Positions 33,720 to 44,819 of a stretch of 64,000 nt of DNA are shown in pieces; within the stretch, counting starts at the first letter, position 1, and each line of letters opens with the position of its first letter. A model generated the notes under the pieces. The model made no database searches and was not told the DNA's origin. It saw nothing but the letters and a program-made list of their open reading frames with translations. This DNA comes from Microstegium vimineum. Taxonomy: Eukaryota > Streptophyta > Magnoliopsida > Poales > Poaceae. The stretch lies in assembly GCA_022036555.1 (NCBI GenBank), contig CM039135.1, positions 41,911,702 to 41,975,701 on the forward strand, given 5' to 3'. A program made the translations under genes and the position numbers.

Positions 33720-36700
33720 TTACTGCGCGGCGTTGGGCGCCCTCTTGGAGCACTTGACCTGGACGGCGAGCGTTGCGGTGGTACCGGGGCAGTTGACGTC
33801 GCCGCCGTAGACGTCAGCGACGACGGGCAGCGTGCAGATGCGCTTGCCGAGGCAGGTCTTCTCGGCCACGTCCTTGGCACGTGGCGTGTGGCAGCTGCCG
33901 GCGGTGTAGTTGCCGCAGATGCCCCCCGGGTTGCCGTAGCTGGCGAACACCACCTGCTGGATGAGCTTCTTGGGCGGGCACGTCACCGTCGCCATGGCCT
34001 TGAGGTCGTCGGATTTGGCCGTGAGCTGGCTGTCCTTGCGTTCCCATGACTTGATGTGCGCCGGGTTCCGCTCCGAGATGTAGGTGCAGATGTTGTCGCG
34101 CTTCACCGTCAGGATCATGATCGCGTCCGGCCGCCCGAACTCCTCCTCGAACACCACCAGCACGTTGTCCTTCTGCCGTAGAAAGGACCGGGGCACGTGG
34201 TACCTGCATATGCATATATATCAGCATGTGTTTATATATATATAAATGATGACTAGTAAGGGATTATTTAGAGCTTATTACAGCTGCTGCGATGGGCGGC
34301 CGAGGGCGTGCTTGTAGGAGATCCAGTAGCGGCCGATGCCCTGGCCATTGACATACATCATGCCCTTGCCCATCGTGCTCATATCCAGCACGACCGGGTC
34401 CTCTCCCGACGGCATGTCGAAGTGCCTCTGACAAAAACCACACACAACGTACAACAAGTTGTTTTAACAGAGAAACACATACTGACATACACCAAGGATT
34501 GTCTGTCGTGTTGAGCTAGCTAGTTTGTTTACCTTGTACCAGGTGAGCGGCCTGTCGTTGACGGCCGGCTTCCAGGTGACGCTGCCCATGCCCTTCTCAG
34601 TGTAGATCTCCTTCTGCTCGCCGACGAGGCCGACGATGTGGCCCCAGCCGTTATTCGACAGGTCCAGCGTGCCGGCGTTGAGGCCCGTCACCTGAACCCT
34701 GTCGACGCCGGCCAGACGGTGCTCCAGGTAAGCGCCACTGTCCTGAAACAATGGTTCCCAATTAAGCGGCATATGTGCAACAGATCGATGAGTCTAGCAA
34801 TCCACAGTCACCCACCATCATTCCCGTAGACGATGCCAAGACGGCGACGTGATTCACGCCCTTTCTCAGCTCCATGGGCTTCTCCAGCGTGAACGCCTTG
34901 TTCATCTTGGTTCCGTGCCCACATCCTGTATGCATTGGCATTGCATACAGTGGAGTTGATTCAGCTTCTTTCTAGCTAGCTCCTCAACTGTCTATCGCTG
35001 CAGTAGTCTGGAAACCAAGCTGTTGTATTACCTACGAATTTGTCGTTGACAAACGCCACGCTGGCGTGCCCATGGCTGTTGACCTCGAGCACCGTCTTGA
35101 TGTCACGCCGGATCGGCATGTCGTCTGGCTCCAACTTGAAGCTGTTGGTTGCACACACAGGAAAGCAGGCATGCGTCATAGACACTCCGAACACCCACAC
35201 ATACATGCTTAAATCGAAGCTTCGAAGCGAGCAAGAAACAGCTCACCTGGAGGTGTACCAGACGTAGTCAGTCTTGTCCTTGGTGAGGTTATAGAGATCA
35301 CCAGCCTTACGCGTCCTAATCTTAGCCTGCTTATACTTGGGCACCTTCTCCTCGTCAAACATATGCCACACGTTGTTCTGGTTCGTCTGGTCAGCGAAGT
35401 GGAACGTCCTCTGGTTATGCTGCGCGTTCACGTGCTGGGTGCCGAACACGACGGTCTTGCAGTCGGCGAGGATGCTGATGGAGTGGCGTGGAACGAAGTA
35501 GGACTGGCCCCGGAACGTCAGCGTCACGTCGTCCTTGGTGTTGTGGTTGGACAGGAACGCCACGCACACCTTCTGCTCCGGCATCTCGAACACCCTCGCC
35601 TCGAACTGCTTGCCCAGCTTCTCCGTCTTCATCTTCCCCCACAGCAGGGCCTTCTTGCATAGCTTCAGCGCCATGTGTAGCTCCCTCAGATGCCCCCACT
35701 TTGGCTCCTTGTACAGACCTGAATTGAATATATGGAATGTGATTCTTCTTCAGAGTTCATAGCTAGCTAGCTAGCATAGCAAGCTGATGGATTGCAATTA
35801 ATAACCGGCCACTGTCAATGCTCTCACCGAATTCATCCAGAGGTGCTTCGTCGTAGTACTTTGGCATCACAAAGGAAGCAGATGTCCTTCCGAAATTTGT
35901 TCCACCATGGTACTGCTCAGAGTTTCAAACAAAGCACATGTAATGTAACTAACCGTGCGGCTCAGCAACAACAGTCTCATCTCAGACTAAGAGTGCAATG
36001 GAGCTTTGTTTTTTGTTATTTCTTTTTCTACTACAGTTGATGAGTACCATGTAATAGTTTGTCATAGTACCGCCCACGGAGAAGAAGCGCGCCACGGCAA
36101 ATGCAATGTCCTCAGCAGAACGTTGGGATGGTGGGTCACCAAAGACTCTGTACCTGTTTTATATACATACACCAAGGAAATGAGATTGATTTACGACGAT
36201 GAAGGTTTCTATGGATAGTGATCTAGCTAGTTGAACAATGGCAAGTTAATGGATTACTACAATTGCGGGCCGGGGAAGAAGGAACTTACTGTGCTGTCCA
36301 GTTCTCAGTCCACAAGAGGGGCAAGCTCTTGTTCGTTGGACCGGGCCATGTATCTCCACAGTTTCTCCCATTGCAGGTAGGAATCTACACAAGAAGAAAG
36401 AAGAAACAAAAATCCCAGTGTGTTATTGCTGGTGTCTTTTTAAAGCAGTACAAATTTCCTCATAAAAAATAGTACAAATTCAGTTCAAAAGGCTATCATT
36501 TTATTAGTTTGAGAGTAACAATAGCTACTGATGAACTTTGCTATTCTCAAACTCTGAAATGTTATCTGAATGCTAATTAAGCCTAAAAGGATTAACCCCA
36601 GTCAGTTTGTTGTAGAGGGAAGCAACAACATATATATATTCGGTAAAAATAAAAATGAAAGTTACCACATCACCAGGAGCTTTGGTCTGCTTGCACATGA

Positions 36701-37984
36701 TCCATGGTATGCCGATGTTGGTGCTGATGGCCATCTGTGCTGCCCAGTTGATGTACTTAGTGCCCTCATCTTTGAACGCCGCTTCCAAATGCTGGTACTC
36801 GTTCTCAATCTGGCAGGAGATTTGGGCACAAACATTTTGTTACAAAGGAACGTATATATAATAATGACCAGATAATTGTCCATCAGGCATTCAGGCCAGG
36901 CCAAAAAGACAGAAATAAAGGGTTATGTATAGCTAGAGCATTGTTCATCATCATCAGGCCAGGCCAAAAAAAAAAAAAGAAACCTCAAGAGGCTGCTGCA
37001 GCAGTTTTGACTAATGTCTAACCTGTGCTAGAATGATGGGGCCTCCTTGTGACGCGAAAAGGTTTGCTTCCTTGAGCCTTTTTATTATGATCTTCACAAA
37101 CGTCTCCATGTGCATCTGCGCAAACGAAATCAAACATCTGGTAAAACTTGTACGTACATCGCAAACCGTCTTTCAGTTTATTTCTCCTGAAATATCATCA
37201 TATATGGCTGGTGTGTCTGCCGCATCATGCACAATTAATTAGTGATCACGTACGTACCTTGTATGGCTCGTTGTTGGTCCGGAACACAATGTCAGGGATC
37301 TCCCTTAGCCAGTAGGGCAGCCCTCTGACAAATAAAGAATTGAAAAAAGGGTAAGTCAGAACAGAACTGAAGAAAATGGAAAGGCTTTGGAAGATCATAT
37401 ATACCACCAAATGCAACTGAATGAAGGAAGGGACACGAACAAACCCATGGTTCCATTCTGCCTGGATGAAGGGCCCGAGCCGGACCATGGCGTACATGTC
37501 GTGCTCCTGGATCAGCTTGAAGAACCTCACCATGTCGTACCGCCCCTCGAAGTTGAACTGCATGCATAAAATGCAAGGGGAATCAATTAAGGAACTCGAT
37601 CAGGCACATCCTCATGGATTGATCAGATCATATGGAATCGAGAGAGATCGATGTGGCACGTCGGTCGGTCATTAATTACGACCTGTCCCTTCTCGGGCTC
37701 GTGGATGTTCCAGAAGACGTAGGTCTCGATGGTGTTGAGCCCGCCCTCCTTGGCCTTAGCGATGAGCTCCGGCCACATATCCGGCGGGCTCCGCGGGTAG
37801 TGGATGGACCCGGAGAAGAAAATCTCCCGGCGGCCGTCGATCATGAGCGAGCGGCGGTCGTAGCTGACCACGGTGCCGTTCTTCGTCAGCTTCCACGGCG
37901 CCGCCGCCGCGGGACGGGGGCGAGCGCGACCACGACGACGAGCGCCGCGGCGAGCCGGACGCGGAGGGACATGTCGACATGCAT
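33720..37984 (-). CDS. Beta-galactosidase, GH35, with C-terminal galactose-binding lectin domain; exon 1 frame broken
   Basis: Fourteen exons on the minus strand: 37984-37683, 37557-37445, 37324-37258, 37115-37023, 36809-36666, 36384-36290, 36153-36048, 35912-35828, 35718-35247, 35141-35032, 34925-34816, 34742-34533, 34427-34282, 34203-33720. All introns are GT-AG and all phases agree after exon 1, giving about 845 residues, normal for plant BGALs. Landmarks: signal peptide (SLRVRLAAALVVVVALAP), GSIHYPRSPPDMWP, acid/base Glu in AQIENEY across the exon 4-5 junction, nucleophile Glu in WTENWTAQ, YHGGTNFGRT, then jelly-roll domains. The final exon is a Cys-rich SUEL-type lectin domain. The enzyme would trim beta-galactosyl residues in the apoplast. 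The signal-peptide frame hits TGA at 37888-37886, while the mature frame (WKLTKNGTVVSYDRR) is offset by one missing base. Confidence 0.93.
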
Positions 37985-38938
37985 GCGTCCGGCGGGGGAC
38001 GGGGAGAGGAGCGCACGCACGGGAGGTCGGGGAAGGGAACTAGAGACCAAGAGGGCTAGTAGGGGGTTCGCGGCCCTAGTCGTATAGCGATCCTGCAATA
38101 GGAAGGGCGCGGGAAGGGAGGGGCCCGGAGCCCGCAGCGGGGAGGTGAGCGGCCGCCCGGGAACGCCGGGCGCCGCGGCCGGTTCCAGCCAGGAGACCCG
38201 ACGCGTGGGCTGGGCTGCGACACCACTCCACCCAGGCAGCGGTTGCCGCCTTCGTGCGCGTCGCGTGCACAAACGCGCGCGGCGGCGCTGGGTTTTGTCT
38301 GTGTGCTTCCGGCCTGATGGCGCGCGGCAGCATGCGTCCTCGACAGAAAATGGCAGCAGATCATGAGATCAAGAGAAACCATTTCGGCTAGCTGCCGTTT
38401 GTGGCGATGTAATTGCGGAGTTATACCTTTCCTCCTCACTGATTTTGCAACGATAGATGGTCCATTTTCTCTATATGAAGGCGACAGCATTTGCAATGCA
38501 CGATGATACTTGAAGATTGACTGATACATCCTTGCAATGACCATGTGTTGCTCATATGATATACACCAGGGTGATGGGTGTCAAAATCGTAATTTAAATC
38601 TATGGTTATGTATTTACGATGGTATTAACTAAAACCAATCTCAATTCAGGTTTTATGTTACTGTTTTCAACACCATATGTTTGAAACAATGTAGACAAGT
38701 TTTATCCCTATGAAATTCATTTCATCCCATGAATCTTTTATCTTATCCATCCTTATCAAAACTATGTAATATCGAAGCTTGGATTTGTTGATAGGACGGT
38801 CCAGCCCACGACTATTCAACTCTTCTTCTTAATTACAATGATGTGCAAGCCTTTCACGTATTCGAGAAAAACCTTATTGAATATACATGAAACTCTCACT
38901 GAAAATGGTCTAAGAGGTATGTACAATTCTAATGTCAT
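37985..38938. other. Upstream region of beta-galactosidase, then intergenic
   Basis: 37985-38330 is GC-rich and probably holds the leader and promoter of the minus-strand beta-galactosidase gene. No clear TATA box is seen. 38330-38938 is AT-rich without a supported gene. Confidence 0.5.
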
Positions 38939-39533
38939 CAGGGCCGTCCCTTGGGGCGTGCGGCATGTGCGGCGACACAGGGCCTCCAATTTCTAGGGGC
39001 CTCCAAATATATAGTATATTACCCATAATAGATAATACTTGAGGATAAATTGTTGGAGAAAATTAATTGTGAGCATATCATTGAAGACTTTATTCAAAGA
39101 ACATTAAAAAAATGATACTATTCAAGTAAATATTATGCAATATACTCCCTCTGTCCTAAAATCGAAGTCATTTTCGTTTCCTGAAAAATCATTATTTTTA
39201 AACTTTTAAAAACTATATATAAAGAATAATGATATTTATAATACATATTATTAGATAGATCGTTGAGTGTACTTTCATAATAGATTTATTTCGAGATATA
39301 AATATTGCACGTATTTTTTATAAGCTTAGTCAAAGTTGAGGAAGTTTGACACGCACGTATCTATAACTCCATCTATTTTGGGACGGATGGAGTAGGTACA
39401 TACCATTTTAGATATATATTATTACATTGTGCTCCATTATATCATACATCTTATTTTAGCCTAATTTTCCTAGGCTAGTAGGTCTCGTTTTTTAGTGTCG
39501 TACATGGCCTCGAATTTCTCCGGGACGACCCTG
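38939..39533. mobile_element. hAT-type element (595 bp) with 8-bp duplication, host of a nested Stowaway
   Basis: Perfect octamers AATGTCAT lie at 38931-38938 and 39534-39541. Terminal repeats CAGGGCCGTCCC and, inverted, GGGACGACCCTG. The interior phrase 'gcgacacagggcctcc' is typical of non-autonomous hAT elements. A Stowaway MITE (39145-39392) is inserted inside it. Confidence 0.92.
39145..39392. mobile_element. Stowaway MITE nested in the hAT element (248 bp)
   Basis: It opens CTCCCTCTGTCCTAAAAT and closes ATTTTGGGACGGATGGAG. TA lies at 39143-39144 and 39393-39394. It inserted after the hAT element did. Confidence 0.88.
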
Positions 39534-39645
39534 AATGTCATAGCCAATAAAATCTACCACATTATGTCCCAAATTATATGTTGTTTTTAGCATATGCTAT
39601 CAATTTTATACATTAGAGTATTTGCTAGTAGCGCACTATGTGATA

Positions 39646-39886
39646 CTCCCTCTGTTCCAACTTATAATTCGTCTGACTTTTTTTACTCAAGTTTGACCAC
39701 TCGTCTTATTAAAAAATGTGTATAAACATAGTTAAATTTAAGTTATTCTTAAAGACCTTTTAATAATAAAGCGGATCACAACAAAACAATTGATATTTTA
39801 CACTATTTTTTAAATAAGATAAATGGTCAAACTTAAGGTAAAAAAAGTTAAATGAACTATAGTTTATAGTTTAGAATGGAGTCAGT
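39646..39886. mobile_element. Stowaway-like MITE (about 240 bp)
   Basis: It opens CTCCCTCTGTTCCAACTTAT after TA and closes with ATAGTTTAGAATGGAGTCAG before TA. The interior 'gtttgacca...tggtcaaact' is self-complementary. Confidence 0.75.
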
Positions 39887-39942
39887 ATTTTCAAGCTTAC
39901 CACTTGCTAAGAAAATAAACATTGGAGCTGCCGATTTGAATG

Positions 39943-41087
39943 GAGAAAATTGCTATTCTAGGACTCTCAAACATGTGGTTTTGTTAAAATAGGATTTCTA
40001 CGTTGACATCGCTAAAACAACATCCGAAACGTTTGCCCTTTGTTTTGCATGTCATTTAGTGTATTAAGTCTCTTTTCTCATCTAAATATATGCATTTCTC
40101 TTCTCTTTTGCCTCTTTTACCCTTCTGCCTATCTTAACGTTGATTTATATGAACATGTCTGACTTTTTCACTGGGCTGGTTGGCTGACGCCTCTGGCATG
40201 CTGGCTGGGAAGCTGCCGTGGCTCCGCCGGCTGGGCAGCGCCTTGGCTAGCTGGCTGGCTGGGCAACGCCTTGGTTAATATATAGTAAAAATTAATAAAC
40301 AATGAGGATCTCCATCCATGTCTGCGCACCAGATCGGAGGGGCGGCGTGCCCTAGGCAGGGGAGGGAAGGATCGGAGGGGGCACCTGCACACCAGGCAGG
40401 GGAGGGAATGAGGAGCACGTGCACCAGGCAGGGGAGGGCGGCAGCCGGGCGGATTGTACGACGTCGCTGGGTCTCGGCGGTCTCGTCTCGTACTGGAAGA
40501 TGAATATGAATGGATCGGTTTGTAATCAACGTCCAGATAGAAAGAAGGGTTAAAGAACCAAAAGAGAAGAGAAATACATGTATTTAGATGAGAAAAGAGA
40601 CTTAATACACTAAGGCCCCGTTTAGATCCTTGAAATTGAATTCATTTTAATAATCATATTTTAGAGACATATTAATTAAGCTAATATGATTGTATATGGT
40701 TATAATTGCATATTATTGCTCACTATATGAGAGACAATGCTTATTTGTTGTATTTTTATCGTAGGAAAGTGAGTTTGAACAACATGTTATGGGTTACAAA
40801 TAGAAATATGGAATGATGATCTATATAATCAATTTTCATCTCTCACCCTATAAATTTAAGATAGGTTTAAATGTGGACTTTAGAAAGTGGTGGAATGTCA
40901 AATTCCAAGTCAAGTAGCTTAATTTATTAAGGTAGATTTCAATTTCTCCAATTTAATGGATCCAAACGGCCCCTTGTTATGCAAAACAAAGTGCAAACGT
41001 TTCAGATGTCGTTTTAGCGATATCAACGTTAGAAATCCTATTTTAATAAAACCACATGTTTGAGAGTTCTAGAATAGCAATTTTCTC
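39943..41087. mobile_element. Mutator-like element with about 190-bp inverted repeats (1,145 bp), containing a nested MITE
   Basis: The left arm 39943-40130 (GAGAAAATTGCTATTCTAGG...) matches the reverse complement of 40538-41087 once an inserted MITE (40614-40973) is removed. The long repeats and the GAGAAAATTGCTATT start resemble Mutator-like elements. The flanks atttgaatg and gaaagaatg share GAATG, perhaps a decayed 9-10-bp duplication. The centre (40150-40520) is GC-rich, with 'ggctggctgggcaacgcctt'-type internal repeats and a 'gcaggggaggg' repeat, unlike the arms, so it may be captured sequence. No transposase. Confidence 0.82.
40614..40973. mobile_element. MITE nested in the right arm of the Mutator-like element (360 bp)
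   Basis: It opens GGCCCCGTTTAGATCC and closes GGATCCAAACGGCCCC. It interrupts the otherwise continuous inverted arm, which proves it inserted later. The flanks taa and ttg do not give a clean duplication, so the superfamily is uncertain (hAT or PIF/Harbinger). Confidence 0.8.
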
Positions 41088-41639
41088 GAAAGAATGTAGT
41101 GCAGTAGTAGCAAAAGAAAGGACGAAAAGGGTCCGTTGCATTTGATTGGGCTGTCATGATAGGAGGGCCCGTAGGCCGAATTCTGGACCTGAATAAACAC
41201 GCTTTCAGCACGGCCGGTTTAGCGGCGAAAACAAGAAGGAACAGATGATACCGAAGTTAACGAAACAAACATTATGACAACTGGCCCCACTGTCTGATGG
41301 TCCCACATTTCATGCACGCGGGCTGACTCCCGGGTGTGCGGGTCCGGGTGCGGCGCGGGCGAGACGAGGCGAGCCGATGCAGTAGCAGCAGACCAGACGA
41401 AGCGGGTGGTTCGTTGGCGTGCCGCCGGCAATTCAAGGCCAACCGAATCCGTCGCTGGCGTTATCTTCCTCGACTTGTCAGTTGTCGTCTCCTCACCTCC
41501 CCTCCTCTCCCCATCCCCACTGCGCACGCAGCAGTCAGTCAGCAGTCGCCCCCCACACCACACGCCTCCGCTCCGCGCCCCACGCTTGCTTCCCCACCGT
41601 CTCTCCGATCTCCAGGGCTCCGCGGCTGAGGAGTCGGCG

Positions 41640-44600
41640 ATGGCGGCTCCCGTGGTCGATGCCGACTACCTGCGCTTCGTCGACAGGGCGCGCCGCCACC
41701 TCCGCGTCCTCATCTCCAACAAGGGATGCGCCCCGATCATGCTCCGCCTCGCGTACGTACCCCCAATCACTCACCTCCTCGCGCGCTCGCGCATACTCGG
41801 CCCCAGCTACTACTGCTTGGTTTTGTCTGCCCGGCCCGGTTGGCATCGGGATTCGTGGGTTGTTGAACTCTTGATGGCTTAGTCCTTGGCGCGCTTGCTT
41901 GCTTGCTGCCCTCTCGTGCTTCAGGGTTGAGCTCACTGCCGTCTGAGGTTTGCGCGCCTGGTTTCGTGCCTAGTCGTGGTTTCGTCTGATTTGGTTTGGC
42001 TTTTTGGCGAGGCGATTTATCGAGCACCTTGCCTGCATGTGCGTTGCCTCGGCTGTCTCACTGACACGCGAAGAGTAGGGGGTGATGAATTTCGAGTTAT
42101 TAAATTCACACATCTGGTTCCGTTGATTAATCCTGTTAGAATTGCTATAAGATAGAGCCCTCAGTCAAATCACAACCCTAAGCCCAGTCTGTGATACATC
42201 ACAACCGTGTTTCTCAATTCCATAGAGTGATTGCTGAGAGGTGGGTGGGTGTGTAGGTATCTCTGTATTCCTGTATGAGCTAGGACTTGGGAGAGTATTT
42301 TATGCATCAATGGAGAAGAAAATATATGCTGCTCACTTAGCAACAGCTTATGAGAAGCTCCAGTAGAGCAAAAATTTTGTAGAGGGCCACTCCAACTGAT
42401 ATGCCGTCTATTCTATATGATGGAGTTCCCATGCTTTTAGATACATTGGATTCATGTTTATACCATTGATATGATAACCAGTTAAATCTCACCAAATTGG
42501 TCTCCATTTTCTGGGGGATTCATCCAGGAATGTATTCTGCTTAATATGAATTGAGCTTACACCATTCCTCCTGTCATTTCAAACACTGAGGACTTCATTG
42601 CTCTCCCTTGCAGATGGCATGATGCTGGAACTTATGACGTGAACACAAAGACCGGTGGTGCAAATGGTTCAATTAGATACGAGGAAGAGTACACCCATGG
42701 TTCAAATGCTGGTTTAAAGATTGCTATCGATCTCCTTGGTACGCATTGTATGATACTGTATGCCTATGCAAGAATATATTATTGTATCAACCTATAAACT
42801 AAGTATGATCTACTTGAATGAGGATTTTGAAGAAATCAATTTGCACCTTATTCTAGTTTCTTTCTGATAAACTGAAACTCTTTTTCTCTGGCTGTGGGTT
42901 TTCTGCTATCTTCAAGGTCAGATAACATAGCAAAATATTGGATTTTCATGTCAATTGTTCTGGGATGATAAATTGAGAAAATTATATAGTATGCTTTCAG
43001 CTGCTTAGAGAAGTCCTCCATTAACATCTACTTGGTCAGAACTATTAGTTTGTAGGTCTATGCCCTGTCATTCATACAGGCAATTAGATTATGTACTCAT
43101 GACAATGCTTACCTGTATTATACTATAAAGCCTTATAGAAATGTAAAATCCCAAGGTGTCTTAGTCAGAGCAACTGCAGTTTATGAGAATGCTACTTTGT
43201 TTGTAAATCATACTCCATGTAGAATGATAGTGAATTGTATTTCTTGTTTCCTTCTGTATTTGTTCGCTGCTGAAATAAATGAAATCATCAGTATTGCTTA
43301 TTCAGTTGTCTTTTGTTTTCCTCTAGAGTCTATCAAATCACTGAATCCAAAGCTAACATATGCAGACATTTATCAGGTAATTTGGGGATCACCTTGAATT
43401 TGCTTTTCTATAAATCTATATGATGTCTGTCTTTTTTTACCCTGTTGGGAAGGGTGAAAGTCTGAATTCAGTATAAATACTAACCTGCTAGGAATTTATA
43501 AACAGCTTGCAGGAGTGGTTGCAGTTGAAGTGACCGGGGGGCCAACTGTTGAGTTTGTTCCTGGAAGACGTGTATGTAAAATAAAAAATAAAAAATTCCT
43601 TCATGTTTGGATTCACTTTTCCTGATGTTCTCTCTTTAATTGGTTGACATTAATCAGGATTCGTCAGTGTGCCCCCGTGAAGGGCGTCTGCCGGATGCTA
43701 AGAAAGGTATTTACTACCTTGGGCTATATTTGTGTGGTTGTAACTGTAACATGTCATGTATCCTAGCATTATTCTTTTGACGTGATTATTCTGGAAGTTT
43801 GAGAGGGAGGGGCGGAAGGATGGTACTTGTGTAATTCTTGTGTAAAACCTTCTTGTTGCTTCTCAGCATCAAACTTTTACGCGTATCTGGGCTCCATGTT
43901 TGCTGCATGGATTTCTTACCTGAAGTTTTTATTAAACGACATAGATATCATTTTCTGTATCCAGCTTTGGTTATTTTTATCCTGATGGTCTGGTGTTATT
44001 CTGTACTTATTATTGGATCATATCTGTTGCTAATGTACATCTCTTGGTTTTTTGGCTTATTTGCATGAATAGGTGCACCACATCTGAGGGACATCTTTTA
44101 TCGGATGGGCTTATCAGACAAAGATATCGTAGCTCTATCAGGGGCGCATACTCTGGTAAGTTGTTATAGTCTCTGAAGGAGTACTCATTTGTTCATAAGC
44201 TGATCTTAATACCTTTGCTCTTTTAGGGAAGGGCTCATCCTGAGAGGTCTGGATTCGAAGGTGCCTGGACAAAGGAGCCTCTTAAGTTTGATAACTCTTA
44301 CTTTCTGTAAGTTGAACATAAAGCCAGAATCTGTGTTTAGTTTGGAGACTAGATTCCATATGGTTAATGAGTGTGTTGTCGATTAATTTATTTTGTTACT
44401 GCAGTGAGCTGTTGAGTGAGGAATCTGAGGGCTTTTAAAGCTCCCAACTGATAAGGCACTGTTATCAGATCCTGAGTTTAGGCGCTATGTGGAGCTTTAT
44501 GCAAAGGTGAATAGGACTTGAGAGATATCCTTATGCACAGCACACTTTAGCACCTTGTTTGGTTATACAAGCTTCAGATCCACTGATTCAGAACCATGTC

Positions 44601-44819
44601 TTTGTTCGTATACCGCAGGATGAAGATGCCTTCTTCAAGGACTACGCTGAATCACACAAGAAACTCTCTGAGCTTGGCTTCACACCTCGCAGCACAGCAT
44701 CAGGCAAATCAGATCTTCCAACCGGTGCTATACTTGCTCAGAGCGCCTTTGGGGTAGCGGTTGCTGCAGCCGTAGTTATCGCTGGCTACCTGTACGAGGC
44801 TTCCAGGAAGGCCAAGTAG
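41640..44819 (+). CDS. Ascorbate peroxidase, peroxisomal membrane type; frameshift in exon 8
   Basis: Nine exons: 41640-41752, 42614-42738, 43327-43376, 43506-43571, 43658-43706, 44073-44155, 44227-44306, 44405-44506, 44619-44819. All introns are GT-AG and phases agree except in exon 8. The full family length would be about 289 residues. The haem-peroxidase signature is present: distal Arg36, Trp39 and His40 (LRLAWHD), proximal His160 in LSGAHTLGRAH and Trp176 in GAWTKEP. The C-terminus has a membrane helix (FGVAVAAAVVIAGYLY) and a basic tail (EASRKAK), the tail-anchor type that sends APX to peroxisome membranes, where it reduces H2O2 with ascorbate. In exon 8 one base appears missing after GAG GG, so the read frame ends at TAA 44436-44438 after 199 residues. 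That removes the conserved Asp of the proximal site (PTDKALL) and the anchor. Confidence 0.93.

Noticed and set aside
33624..34049. Plus-strand open frame of 141 codons opposite the last beta-galactosidase exon
   Set aside because: It is the antisense of the conserved lectin-domain exon and has no independent support.
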